NCBI RefSeq assembly: GCF_000429985.1
Contig: NZ_AUCX01000021.1
Location: 1-64,000 of the forward strand
Direction of reading: 5' to 3'
DNA from: Maridesulfovibrio bastinii DSM 16055
Lineage (GTDB): Bacteria > Desulfobacterota > Desulfovibrionia > Desulfovibrionales > Desulfovibrionaceae
Length of the DNA stretch: 64,000 nucleotides
Shown here: positions 45,115-53,909 of the stretch, in pieces
How the letters are laid out: each line of letters opens with the position of its first letter
How positions within the stretch are numbered: the stretch's first letter is position 1
Notes under the pieces: model-generated
Databases searched by the model: none
What the model saw: the letters and a program-made list of their open reading frames with translations, nothing else
Told to the model about the DNA's origin: nothing
Program-made: the position numbers and the translations under genes

Positions 45115-45981
45115 TCAGCGGACAATCATAATGGAAGATGATGCATGGTTGACCAGTGAAGCTACCTTGGAGCTGTGCAGAAGTTTTTGAAGCGGTGACC
45201 TCTGATGCAGCCATAAAGCCATTAGTTCATTTTTAGCTCCGGATTCAATAAAAGATTCCAGAGAATCTTCATCCACAACACGGACCAGCGCACGTATTCC
45301 ATGGCCGAGATAATAATCCAGAACTTCAGTCATTTTAGCTTCAAGATCTTCACGGAGTTCGCCTTTTTTCAAAACCCCGACGATTTCCAGTTCCGCTCCG
45401 TAAAGGCTGACCCACTGATTGATAAGTTCCAGTGATTCCTGAGAAATATTTGAGTGGTCCAGACAGCAGACAATTTTAGCCGGAACAAAATTTTCGCGGA
45501 TGACAAATACCGAGCAGTCGACACTGTCGGCTATTTTTCCGGGAACGTCCGAACCGCGGCCCCAGCCACCTTCGTGATGACCACAGCCTATAATAACCAG
45601 ATCGCTCTCTTCCTCACGGGATTCGTTGCGGACTTCTTTTACCGGGTCTCCGCTGCGCAGGTGCAGGAAGAGATGCTTGCGCCCGGATGCATCTTTTTCG
45701 AGAACTTTGTTTCCTTTTGCTCTGAAATTTTTATCCGAGCTGGTTCCATAAAGCCCGTCATCTGATTTCATCGCCTGTAGAAAGTCAGTGCGGTAGCGGT
45801 CCAGCATGGTTAATTTCGGGTGAGCCTGATTTTGTTCAAGCTCGTCCTCGTTAAAATAGGAACGGTTTTTTTCAACGCCCAGCATAACGACTTCGGACCA
45901 GGTGTTTTCAGCAAGTCTGGCTGATTGCTGAACAGCGTAACGACTGTAAGCATTTTCATCAACGGCAACTAGCAGTTTCAT
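45115..45981 (-). CDS. tandem universal stress protein (two Usp domains)
   Basis: 288 residues. The first Usp fold is about 1-163 (KLLVAVDENAYSRYAV ... LVIIGCGHHEGGWGRGSDVPGKIADSVDCSVFVI), with a partial G-rich nucleotide loop. The second, degenerate, fold is about 168-288 (KIVCCLDHSNISQESLELI ... ASSSIMIVR). It is cytoplasmic and probably a nucleotide-sensing or scaffold partner. It is the last gene of the cluster driven by the sigma-54 promoter at 52092-52107, 21 bases after the preceding USP-like gene. GGGAG stands 8 bases before the ATG. Confidence 0.85.
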   Translation of the reverse strand: MKLLVAVDENAYSRYAVQQSARLAENTWSEVVMLGVEKNRSYFNEDELEQNQAHPKLTMLDRYRTDFLQAMKSDDGLYGTSSDKNFRAKGNKVLEKDASGRKHLFLHLRSGDPVKEVRNESREEESDLVIIGCGHHEGGWGRGSDVPGKIADSVDCSVFVIRENFVPAKIVCCLDHSNISQESLELINQWVSLYGAELEIVGVLKKGELREDLEAKMTEVLDYYLGHGIRALVRVVDEDSLESFIESGAKNELMALWLHQRSPLQKLLHSSKVASLVNHASSSIMIVR

Positions 45982-46002
45982 CTGAAATCTCCCTTGATAT
46001 TT

Positions 46003-46800
46003 TTACCAGCAGAACAGAATCGGATTTGAAGCAAGTCCAAGCACTTCAGTCAGTGGTGATTTTCGATTTGACTTACGGTTTATATTGACCACAAGCATTC
46101 CATAATCGTGCAGAGATTTGGCTGCTGATTCCGGGCTGCCGAGCAATGAAAATGTTTTGAGCGGTTTGAACCCGCGTTTCGTCATTATCTCTTTTGCTTC
46201 AGACAGGAGCTCCTCCGGATGGGGGCTTTGATTCAGGTCATCCATTGCGTAAGCGCAGATATCAAGATCTATTTTTTTATCAGCGAAAAGATGGCAGAAA
46301 GTGTCTGCAAGGTGGTTCATATCAGTCTTTTCATCCAGAGTGATGGCAATATGGTTGGAATAGATCATATTGCGCACAATAAGGGCCGGGCAGGGCATCT
46401 GGCGATAAAGCTTGGAGCGCAGTCTTTTACGAAATTCATTAGTATTGAAATTTGCGACTTCGCCTTCAACAAACAGATCATGCCCTCCAAGGCGCAATTC
46501 CGAGAGGATTTCTTCTTCCCTGGAACCTACCCGCACAATTGGATTGGGCATGACAAAGCATTCAAGCCTTTCATTTTGAAGGATTCGCTGAACTTCTTCC
46601 AGTCCGGCCTGTTTTAGACCTGACTCCCATGATTTGCGAATCCAGCCTGTTTCCGAAGAATGCGGCTTGTGGTCAGGTTCTTCAACATGGATAGGCTGCA
46701 ACCCGATGCCGAGCATCTCGGCTTTCTGGCAAAGGTATCGCAGGGCGACATTGGACGCCAATGTCATTTCAACGGGGACAAGGGCTTTCAACATGTCCAT
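46003..46800 (-). CDS. universal stress-like protein
   Basis: 265 residues from ATG 46800, which has GAGG at seven bases; an in-frame GTG two codons earlier is too close to the ribosome site. It opens LKALVPVEMTLASNVALRYLCQKAEMLG, the Usp alpha/beta start, with a second half (IYSNHIAITLDEKTDMNHLADTFCHLF) repeating the fold. The family's nucleotide-binding glycine loop is not evident, so it may be a non-binding partner. It lies between the receiver gene and the last USP gene in the same operon. Confidence 0.7.
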   Translation of the reverse strand: MDMLKALVPVEMTLASNVALRYLCQKAEMLGIGLQPIHVEEPDHKPHSSETGWIRKSWESGLKQAGLEEVQRILQNERLECFVMPNPIVRVGSREEEILSELRLGGHDLFVEGEVANFNTNEFRKRLRSKLYRQMPCPALIVRNMIYSNHIAITLDEKTDMNHLADTFCHLFADKKIDLDICAYAMDDLNQSPHPEELLSEAKEIMTKRGFKPLKTFSLLGSPESAAKSLHDYGMLVVNINRKSNRKSPLTEVLGLASNPILFCW

Positions 46801-46838
46801 AGACACACCTCGTTATAATGATTTGAAATTTGGTTGGG

Positions 46839-47228
46839 CTAAGCGTCTTTAAGAATGTGTGCTTCTGCCTTTTTAATGACTTCCTGGATTTCACCAAGTT
46901 TGAAAGGTTTGGCCAGAAAGTCGAAGACTCCCTTGCGCATGGATTCTTTGGCCGTATCCATGGTTGCAAATCCTGTAATCACAATTACTTCAGTTGACGG
47001 AGACAGTTTTTTTACTTCCGCAAGAAACTGCATTCCATCTATTCCTTCCATTTTGAGGTCGGTAACTACGATATCGAAGCGGCGTTCGTTTACTCTTTCA
47101 ACCGCTTTTGCACTTTCATAAAAACTTTCAACCTCGTAGCCCATCTTTTCAAGAGCCGGTTTAAGCCTCTTGCTTACAATGGGTTCGTCATCAAGGATAA
47201 GTATGCTTGTTTTTGATGAGGTAGCCAT
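46839..47228 (-). CDS. single-domain response regulator (CheY-like receiver)
   Basis: 129 residues, receiver only. DDEP acidic pocket, phospho-acceptor Asp in VVTDLKMEGIDG (about residue 55), conserved Thr in ITGFATMD and Lys in LAKPF. There is no output domain, so it should act by protein contact, perhaps with the PEP-synthase-like enzyme encoded 18 bases upstream or the USPs downstream. AGGAGG overlaps the stop of the upstream gene. Its kinase could be the sensor encoded at the head of the cluster. Confidence 0.93.
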   Translation of the reverse strand: MATSSKTSILILDDEPIVSKRLKPALEKMGYEVESFYESAKAVERVNERRFDIVVTDLKMEGIDGMQFLAEVKKLSPSTEVIVITGFATMDTAKESMRKGVFDFLAKPFKLGEIQEVIKKAEAHILKDA

Positions 47229-47245
47229 AAAATGATTCCTCCTAG

Positions 47246-49837
47246 CTAATCGGTCATAGCCTCATTGACGATGCGATCAAAATTTTCGCAGTGTTCGTAA
47301 ATGCTGGCATCGTTGACCATGGAAACATCAAGTTGTCTTGTATAAGCCACAATTATGCCCAAAACGAACATTACTCTCCGTAAATCCTGAGCAACCCATC
47401 CCTTGGTTCGGGCGATTACCAGATCTTCCTGAACAGTTACGGAGAAGTTATGATTCTTCAACACTTCCGAAAGGAAACGTGCTCTGCGGGAGCGTCTGAC
47501 TGCTCCGGTAACTCCGCCGGCAAAACGGAACTGCACGCTGTTTCGGGTATTATCCTCACTTTTAAAAGCGTCAATCATTGTGAAATGATATCCAAGCCTC
47601 AGACTTAAATGCAGAAAACAGTCCGAGATAACGGCCAGATTCTGCCCGACACGGTTTGATCCGGCTACATCAGCGGAAAAGGTGCGGGTCATGCTGGACA
47701 TAAAACTTGAAAAATCAACGGCCACTGGGGAGGACTGCCAGACACCTTCAAGGGTTACACCCTCTATGAATGCCTGAAGAGTTTCGGATTTTACCTGTTC
47801 GGGAAGGATGGTTCGGCGTAATTTTACACCTTTTAACCCGCCGGCGCATTCGGGAGAAAGACCACCGCCTATATCCAGGACCACCAGGTCAATGGGGACC
47901 GGAAGCTGTAGTCTGCCGCCGGGACAACCTTCTTCGGAACCGGAGATGTTGGGGATGTCTATCAGAATCTCCACGGATTTTTCGTGTATGAAACGAGCTA
48001 TGTCGTGGAGTGTCTGGCAGCCCAGGGGCGTGAAATTTGAGGCTTCAGGGTCCAGAAGATTCAAAGGCTCAATGAGCTTGAGTAACCTTCTGAGAAGCCG
48101 GTATTCGTAGGTTTCTTCCATGTGCTCGGACATAAAATCATGCAGGCTTAGTTCTTTGACCATGCCCTGATAAACAGTTTTCTGCTCTGCATCCAGAGTA
48201 ACCACATCACCTTCTTCAAGAACCATGGTTGCACGGCTTGCATTAAGAAGTGTCGGCACCCTGTATTCTCTGGCAATTGTTGCCATGTGTCCGAGCGGGG
48301 AACCGATATCGGTGATAACTCCTGAAATTCTATGTAAAATAGAGGCGTACTGCGGTGAAGACAGGTGAGCTACCAGAATTGCCCCGTCGGGACAGCTCTC
48401 TAGATCACGGCTTTCCCAGCCGACAAAGACCGGGCCTGAACCAACGCCCTGCTGGGCAACGTCACCTTCACCACTTAAAAGAACAGGATATTTCTTCAAA
48501 GCGTCACTTAAATCGATTTTTTCGCTTTCGCGCGTATCTTCAATTCTAAGCGGGCGTGACTGGAGTATTACGAGGTTGTCGTCCCTGTCATACGCATATT
48601 CAATATCCTGTGGTTTTTTGAAATAACGCTCAAGACGCATGGCCATCTCAGCCATTTGAAATATTTCTTCGTCCGAAAGGCTCGCTGTCAGACGCGATTC
48701 TTCCGGAACTTCTTCCATCGCAACATCGCCTTCATTAAGACCATTCATTGCTCTGGCTTTTTCAACGATGTTTCTGGATAAAATTTTGTGTTCCGAGCCT
48801 CTGGAAACCGTAAATCTGTCTACAGTTACTTCACCTGAAACAACGGGTGCGCCAAGCCCCCATGTTCCGGCTATGTCAATACAGTTCGATGCCGGATTCA
48901 TTGGAGAAAGACTGTACATGACTCCACTTGTACGGGCTTTTACCATAGCCTGCACGGAAACAGCCATGTAGACTTCTTCCTGCTTGAAATCATATTCCCT
49001 GCGGTATTCCATCGCAGCCGGGCAGTAGGTGCTTGCGATAACCTTTTTATAGGTTTCGTGGAGATCTTCCGGTTTTACATTGAGGTAGCTTTCATATTGT
49101 CCGGCAAAAGAAAGGTTGCCGTCTTCACCCCAGGCACTGCTTCTTACTGCCAGTAGAAGTTCCTTGTCGCCGACTTTGCGGCGCAGGGTGTCCAGCTCTC
49201 GGTTAATGGCCCTGCGTATTCTGCCCGGGATGTTACCGCTCATTATATATGAGCTTATTTCGTTGAAAGCGTTTTTAGCCGGTTTGGTTCCGGCTCGCCA
49301 TTCGTCTTCGTTTTTCTTTATTATTTCACGGAGGTTGTTGTCTTCCATGAAAAGCCGGTATGCCGTTGTGGTGATGGCGAATCCGAAGGGAACAGTTGCC
49401 GCATTGGCGTTGGCCATTAGGGCAAGTCTGGTGTTCTTGGCGCCAACCGCATCCATATCTCTTATAGTGATGGCTTCAAACGGCATGGCCATTACATCAG
49501 GCAGAACGGGCTGTCTGTTTATTTCACTATCCAGCTTGGAACGTATATCCCTGAAAGAAGAGTACAGTTCCGGATAACGGTCCGGGGCCATTGCATCGAA
49601 GGCATCGAGCAGTTCCCGGACCGTATCTACTATATTCTGTTTTGAGCTGCGCAGGTATTGAACATCAAATATATATCCTCCGCCAAGCTTGTTGTGCATT
49701 GAAGCTATGGTGGTCAGAGTTTTGTTATTTAATTCCAGCACCCGTTGAAACCGGCCGAATAGGACACCCAGAGAACATGAATTCCTGCGGCGTCCGGGCA
49801 ACAGCCTGTTTTTTATCTGCTCAAATATTTTCATCAT
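47246..49837 (-). CDS. PEP-synthase-like ATP-dependent phosphotransferase with novel C-terminal domain
   Basis: 863 residues. The N-terminal about 115 residues are helical; about 120-445 is the PPDK/PEP-synthase ATP-grasp domain (GAKNTRLAL, LLAVRSSAWGEDGNLSFAGQYES, SGVMYSLSP, GTWGLGAPVVSGEV, QDIEYAYDRDDNLVILQSRPL). About 470-560 is the swivelling phosphohistidine domain with His517 in GSPLGHMATIARE. The PEP/pyruvate TIM barrel that should follow is absent; instead about 300 residues of unassigned sequence remain (LHDIARFIHEKSVEILIDI; FRFAGGVTGAVRRSRRARFL). It should phosphorylate something other than pyruvate, by analogy with rifampin phosphotransferase, although domain order differs. It is co-transcribed with TSUP, receiver and USP genes. 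Confidence 0.85.
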   Translation of the reverse strand: MMKIFEQIKNRLLPGRRRNSCSLGVLFGRFQRVLELNNKTLTTIASMHNKLGGGYIFDVQYLRSSKQNIVDTVRELLDAFDAMAPDRYPELYSSFRDIRSKLDSEINRQPVLPDVMAMPFEAITIRDMDAVGAKNTRLALMANANAATVPFGFAITTTAYRLFMEDNNLREIIKKNEDEWRAGTKPAKNAFNEISSYIMSGNIPGRIRRAINRELDTLRRKVGDKELLLAVRSSAWGEDGNLSFAGQYESYLNVKPEDLHETYKKVIASTYCPAAMEYRREYDFKQEEVYMAVSVQAMVKARTSGVMYSLSPMNPASNCIDIAGTWGLGAPVVSGEVTVDRFTVSRGSEHKILSRNIVEKARAMNGLNEGDVAMEEVPEESRLTASLSDEEIFQMAEMAMRLERYFKKPQDIEYAYDRDDNLVILQSRPLRIEDTRESEKIDLSDALKKYPVLLSGEGDVAQQGVGSGPVFVGWESRDLESCPDGAILVAHLSSPQYASILHRISGVITDIGSPLGHMATIAREYRVPTLLNASRATMVLEEGDVVTLDAEQKTVYQGMVKELSLHDFMSEHMEETYEYRLLRRLLKLIEPLNLLDPEASNFTPLGCQTLHDIARFIHEKSVEILIDIPNISGSEEGCPGGRLQLPVPIDLVVLDIGGGLSPECAGGLKGVKLRRTILPEQVKSETLQAFIEGVTLEGVWQSSPVAVDFSSFMSSMTRTFSADVAGSNRVGQNLAVISDCFLHLSLRLGYHFTMIDAFKSEDNTRNSVQFRFAGGVTGAVRRSRRARFLSEVLKNHNFSVTVQEDLVIARTKGWVAQDLRRVMFVLGIIVAYTRQLDVSMVNDASIYEHCENFDRIVNEAMTD

Positions 49838-49851
49838 AGGTGAGTCCCTGA

Positions 49852-50586
49852 TTAATGGGCTCCTCCACGTTCTTTGAAGATCATGCTCATGATGAGGCCT
49901 GCCAGAATAGCAATAATTACAGCAGCAATACCATACATCAAGGAATGGTCGAATGCGAATGCCGAGAGCATGGCCGGGAGTCCGGTAAGCTTTGTGTGCA
50001 GCTCTTCGACTGCTTTGCCTGCAACCTGGCCGTCTTTAACAGCAAGAACTTCTACTTCATATACACCTTTGTGCATTGCTGAAGGAATTGAAATTGATGC
50101 GGTGAAAGGGGTCATTCCATCGACTGATTTTTCGTAGGAGACAACACCTTTTTCCACTTCGTAGAAACCGTCGCGCTCCATGAGTTTTATGAATTCATCA
50201 AAAACAACGTCTTCGGTGTCGCCTTTAATGGACAGGAAACCAAGATCGGAATGTTCCCAGTTTATATCTGCTTTGGCGTCTGTGCCCATCAGAAAAACAT
50301 CAGGAACCTGTTTCAGCTCTACGGTTTTAAGGTTCATCCATAAAACGCCGAGAGCCTTTCCCTTCTGTTTGAAGAATTCGTCACGGGGTTCACCCATAAG
50401 ACGGATAACAGCTGAGGTTCCTTCTGGGACTTTACCGGTTACGGTAAGCTCTGCCCCGTTGAAGTTGGTGCCGATAGGAATCAGGTTGGGACGGATTGTG
50501 AGTGAAGTTGTCTCGTGGGCAAAAGCCGGACAGGACAGTAGAATTATTGCCAGCAGGGCTGCGCATGTTGAAATAATCTTTTTCAT
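49852..50586 (-). CDS. membrane-anchored periplasmic protein, TIGR02186 (Alph_Pro_TM) family
   Basis: 244 residues. Signal peptide about 1-23 (ends AFA). The extracytoplasmic beta-rich domain contains NFNGAELTVTGKVPEGTSAVIRLMGE and GVLWMNLKTVELKQVPDVFL, matching the TIGR02186 pattern. One membrane helix near the C-terminus (about 217-237) is followed by a short basic tail. The function is unknown; in other bacteria the family occurs beside TauE/SafE permeases, as here, and may be an accessory subunit. It starts 2 bases after the TSUP stop (translationally coupled) with GGAGG. Confidence 0.8.
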   Translation of the reverse strand: MKKIISTCAALLAIILLSCPAFAHETTSLTIRPNLIPIGTNFNGAELTVTGKVPEGTSAVIRLMGEPRDEFFKQKGKALGVLWMNLKTVELKQVPDVFLMGTDAKADINWEHSDLGFLSIKGDTEDVVFDEFIKLMERDGFYEVEKGVVSYEKSVDGMTPFTASISIPSAMHKGVYEVEVLAVKDGQVAGKAVEELHTKLTGLPAMLSAFAFDHSLMYGIAAVIIAILAGLIMSMIFKERGGAH

Positions 50587-50588
50587 TA

Positions 50589-51518
50589 TTAATGACCTCC
50601 TGCATAAGCAAGCAGCACATCAGGTGTAAGCAGCAGGTTCAGCAGCATTTTTACCATAACAGCCAGAACGAGTGTTGCCAGCAGAATTTTGAGCTGTTCA
50701 CCTTTGAGCTTGCGGCTGATTCTTGTTCCGAACTGGGCTCCGAGTGTTGAACCGAGAAGGAGGAGAACTGCAAGCACAAAGTCAACTGTATGGTTGGTGT
50801 ATGACTGCAGAATGGTAACGTTGATGCAGGTGAAAAGAATCTGGAAGAGGCTTGTTCCTACAACTACATGCATAGGCATGCGCAGCAGGTAGACCATGAT
50901 GGGGACCATGATGAATCCGCCGCCAACACCCATGATTGCAGCAAGAACACCTACCAGAACACCAAGGATAAGCGGCATGATCATGGAGATGCGTACGCCT
51001 GATTTGGCGAAATCGGTCTGGAAGGGAAGTTTTTCCATCATCATCGTATAGCGTGATTTTTTCTTCGGTTTGACCTGAACTTCTTCTTTAGGATCTTTTT
51101 TGCGGAGGCTCTGCACGCTTTCTATAAACATATAAGCGCCGACACCGCCAAGCATCAGAACATACGTTATATTGATGAGGAAGTCCGCGTTGCCCATGGC
51201 CTTAAGTATCTTAATGACCTGAACACCGCCGAAACCGCCGAGAACTCCTCCGATAAGCAGCAGGAATCCCATTTTGAAATCAACGTTTCCAAGTCTGTAG
51301 TGAGCAAGACATCCTGAAGTTGAAGCTCCTACGATCTGGTTTGAATCCGAAGCCGCAGCAACCGTCGGCGGAATTCCGAACATTATAAGCAGCGGGGTCA
51401 TCAGGAATCCGCCACCGACACCGAATATGCCGGACAGCAGGCCCACGAACCCTCCCAGAGCGAACACCAGGAGCACGTTGACGCTGTTCCCTGCAATGGG
51501 GAGATACATATGAAACAT
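50589..51518 (-). CDS. TSUP-family (TauE/SafE) membrane permease
   Basis: 309 residues with about eight membrane helices in two halves. Each half begins with the family signature: GGFVGLLSGIFGVGGGFLMTPLLI (about 24) and GVLVGVLAAIMGVGGGFIMVPIMV (about 192). TSUP proteins move sulfite, sulfoacetate, taurine or other organosulfur or organic anions. The cytoplasmic loop between halves is basic (KKDPKEEVQVKPKKKSR). It lies second in the sigma-54-driven cluster, between a USP gene and the TIGR02186 partner. Confidence 0.92.
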   Translation of the reverse strand: MFHMYLPIAGNSVNVLLVFALGGFVGLLSGIFGVGGGFLMTPLLIMFGIPPTVAAASDSNQIVGASTSGCLAHYRLGNVDFKMGFLLLIGGVLGGFGGVQVIKILKAMGNADFLINITYVLMLGGVGAYMFIESVQSLRKKDPKEEVQVKPKKKSRYTMMMEKLPFQTDFAKSGVRISMIMPLILGVLVGVLAAIMGVGGGFIMVPIMVYLLRMPMHVVVGTSLFQILFTCINVTILQSYTNHTVDFVLAVLLLLGSTLGAQFGTRISRKLKGEQLKILLATLVLAVMVKMLLNLLLTPDVLLAYAGGH

Positions 51519-51633
51519 TAAAACTTCTCCACGGTTAAAAATTCGTTATCAGGACCTGTTAAACAGGTTGTTTGTCAGGTCAGACCAAAGCCGATTATTT
51601 TGCGCCACCCCTTGTGAAGCCAAAAGGCGGGCG

Positions 51634-52065
51634 TTATTTCCTCTTTCCATAGGCGGAAACTTTCTGAACAACTTCAACTTCGCAATGAGTCTTTGAAGCC
51701 ACCGCATCAAGAGTCCGCATCAATTTTGTATAAAGTTCAGGGTTATTACCCTGAGGTCTGCCGATGAACAGCTTGGAAATGTTGTTCTCTCTTATGAATT
51801 TCGGAATTTCATCCTCCATTCTTCCTTTCAGAACATAGTAATCAATATGAGTACTGCCGAAGTGTTCCTCCGCCAGTATTGATTCCAGCTTTTTTTCCGG
51901 CGAGCCGATCCACTGTCCCTGATCTTTTTCGGGTGTTGAATACTCATCATCCCTGACCATGAGGATTGAAACTTCAACCGGAATTCGGCTTGAAAGCCCC
52001 ATAGCGTAATAAGCCAGCCAGAAGCTCGATTCTGATTCATCAACAACAATTGATACTTTCTTCAT
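51634..52065 (-). CDS. universal stress protein
   Basis: 143 residues, one Usp domain: KVSIVVDESESSFWLAYYAMGLSSRIPVEVSILMV at the start and ISKLFIGRPQGNNPELYTKLMRTLDAVASKTHCEVEVVQKV at the end. The G-x2-G-x9-G loop of ATP-binding USPs is not well preserved (GRPQGNN). It is the first gene after the sigma-54 promoter and hence the head of the operon. CAGGAAAA precedes the ATG. Confidence 0.8.
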   Translation of the reverse strand: MKKVSIVVDESESSFWLAYYAMGLSSRIPVEVSILMVRDDEYSTPEKDQGQWIGSPEKKLESILAEEHFGSTHIDYYVLKGRMEDEIPKFIRENNISKLFIGRPQGNNPELYTKLMRTLDAVASKTHCEVEVVQKVSAYGKRK

Positions 52066-52091
52066 TTTATTTTCCTGTCAGAAAGCTGAAA

Positions 52092-52107
52092 AGCAAACTC
52101 AATGCCA
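52092..52107 (-). promoter_or_regulatory. sigma-54 promoter of the USP/TSUP operon
   Basis: On the minus strand TGGCATTGAGTTTGCT matches TGGCAC-N5-TTGC, with the invariant GG and GC separated by exactly ten bases. It lies 27 bases before the first USP start codon. The neighbouring regulator is a sigma-54 activator with an intact GAFTGA loop. Confidence 0.8.
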
Positions 52108-52196
52108 ACTTGTTAAAAAATTCACTTTGATTAATATATTGAAATAATTGAAATAATTAATTTAGAGCTAATTCAGGCAAAATTTTATAAAAATTT

Positions 52197-52420
52197 ATGT
52201 TTCATTTTGAAAAATTATACATTGTGAAGAAATGAACTTTAGTTTTAGGGGTTACAGGAAAATTATATGATATAACTATATGATAATATTGGTTAAAAAT
52301 CTGTAAAACAGCTAAGAGTAGTCGTCTGGCTAATCCTATCTTTGTTTCAAAATGGAATAAAAAATAGTTTTGTCACAGAATAATTTCATAAAAATCATGA
52401 AATTTTGTTTCAAAATGAAC
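52197..52420. promoter_or_regulatory. array of TTTCA-N3-TGAAA-like boxes, probable activator-binding sites
   Basis: Inverted repeats: TTTCA-TTT-TGAAA at 52200-52212; TTTCA-AAA-TGGAA at 52345-52357; TTTCAT-N7-ATGAAA at 52384-52402; GTTTCAAAATGAAC at 52407-52420. They lie about 100-330 bases upstream of the sigma-54 promoter, the usual enhancer distance, and next to the gene for the activator. Confidence 0.6.
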
Positions 52421-52452
52421 AACGGCGTTCGAATGCTGATCCGAACGCCGTT
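52421..52452 (-). terminator. hairpin after the sigma-54 response regulator gene
   Basis: A perfect 11-bp stem (52421-52431 with 52442-52452) has a 10-base loop. On the minus strand it is followed by GTTCATTTTG. It separates the regulator transcript from the operon it probably controls. Confidence 0.65.
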
Positions 52453-52550
52453 TAAGGAAGTGTATTTATGTTGAATTTAATTGGGGATGAACGATGTTTT
52501 TTTAAAGATTATTATTCAGGCAGGCAACAAAAATAGATATTGTCTCAGAA

Positions 52551-53909
52551 TTATTCCTCGTCTGAATCAAGGCCGAATTTTTTAAGTCTGCGCCAGAGGG
52601 TGGTCCTTGGAATTCCCAATATACTTGCACTTATGCCTTTGTTGTATCCTGTTGCTTCCAGTACATGGATAATGTGGCGTTTTTCAACTTCTTCAAGCGG
52701 TAGAAGGCCCGGAGTTCCGAGGCTGCTGAATGAAAGGTTCAGAAGATCCTGCGGAAGCTCGCGAATATCTATGACATCTCCCTCGGCAAGAGCTACGGCC
52801 CTTTGGATAATATTTTCAAGTTCACGTACGTTGCCCGGATAGTTATACTGGGTCAGAACTTCCATGGCCTGTTGTGAAATGGATTTTACCCGCTTGCCGA
52901 ATCTTGCATTGAATGTATCCAGAAAGTGGTTTGCCAGCAGGGGAATATCTTCTTTCCGTTCGGCAAGAGTCGGAAGATATATGCGGACTACGTTCAAGCG
53001 ATAAAAAAGGTCCTCGCGGAAAGTTCCCTCAGTCATAGCCTCTTCAAGGTCACGGTTTGTTGCCGCTATTATCCTGATATCAAGGTCAATGGGTTGGGTT
53101 CCCCCGACTCTGAGGATACGCCTTTCCTGAATAACGTGCAGAAGTTTTACCTGCATGTTGAGCGGCATTTCACCTATCTCATCAAGAAATACGGTTCCAC
53201 CGTTGGCTGATTCGAGCAGCCCTATTTTGGTAGCCGTGGCACCGGTGAAGGCTCCTTTCTCATGCCCGAAAAGTTCACTCGAAATCAGTTCCTCACTGAA
53301 TCCGCCACAGTTGAATGAGACAAAGGTTTTATTTTTTCTGGGACTTAAGTCGTGAATTGCTTTTGCTGCCCGTTCTTTACCTGTTCCGGTATCAGCCTGA
53401 AGGAGAACATTGCAGTTTACTCCGGAAATTTTGCGGATCATGGAGAAAACATCGAGCATGACCTGACTCGTTCCAAGGAAATCTTTTAATAGAGGTTCTT
53501 CACGCAGGGTTTCCTTCAGTTTTCTGTTTTCTTCCCTCAGTTCTATCTTTTCCAGAGCTTCACGCGCTGCCGTTTTGATTTCCTGAAGTCTGAACGGCTT
53601 CACAATATAACCTGCCGCACCTTTGGTGGTGGCTTCAACTGCGGATGGAATGGTTCCATTACCGGTTATTATCAGCGCTTCGACATTGTCAAAACTTGTT
53701 TTGATCGCATCAAGCAGTTCAATTCCGCTGATATCCGGCAGTTTCAGGTCAATAAAAACAAGCTGAAAAGGAGCTTCAACCATTCTGGCCATAAAAGTAT
53801 GGCCAAGTTCGAATGTTTCCACTTGAAAGCCCAGTTTCTGCAATGATCTTCCGACCATTTTTGCAGCCTGAGTTTCATCGTCAATGACAGCAGCTCTGTA
53901 TTTTCCCAT
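52551..53909 (-). CDS. sigma-54-dependent response regulator, NtrC family
   Basis: 452 residues. Receiver with Asp54 (VFIDLKLPD), AAA+ domain about 138-370 with Walker A ADTGTGKE, the sigma-54 contact loop GAFTGA at 219-224, Walker B GGTVFLDEIGE and an R-finger region, then a Fis-type HTH at the end (ILGIPRTTLWRRLKKFGL). All parts needed to drive sigma-54 polymerase are present. Its start overlaps the kinase stop by one base (TGATG). The adjacent sigma-54 promoter and box array make the USP/TSUP operon its most likely target. Confidence 0.95.
   Translation of the reverse strand: MGKYRAAVIDDETQAAKMVGRSLQKLGFQVETFELGHTFMARMVEAPFQLVFIDLKLPDISGIELLDAIKTSFDNVEALIITGNGTIPSAVEATTKGAAGYIVKPFRLQEIKTAAREALEKIELREENRKLKETLREEPLLKDFLGTSQVMLDVFSMIRKISGVNCNVLLQADTGTGKERAAKAIHDLSPRKNKTFVSFNCGGFSEELISSELFGHEKGAFTGATATKIGLLESANGGTVFLDEIGEMPLNMQVKLLHVIQERRILRVGGTQPIDLDIRIIAATNRDLEEAMTEGTFREDLFYRLNVVRIYLPTLAERKEDIPLLANHFLDTFNARFGKRVKSISQQAMEVLTQYNYPGNVRELENIIQRAVALAEGDVIDIRELPQDLLNLSFSSLGTPGLLPLEEVEKRHIIHVLEATGYNKGISASILGIPRTTLWRRLKKFGLDSDEE

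Larger units (their letters stand above)
52066..52550. other. control region of the USP/TSUP operon
   Basis: 485 bases, AT-rich. Going with transcription on the minus strand: terminator of the response-regulator gene (52421-52452), TTTCA/TGAAA boxes (52197-52420), sigma-54 promoter (52092-52107), then the USP gene. No coding sequence. Confidence 0.75.
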
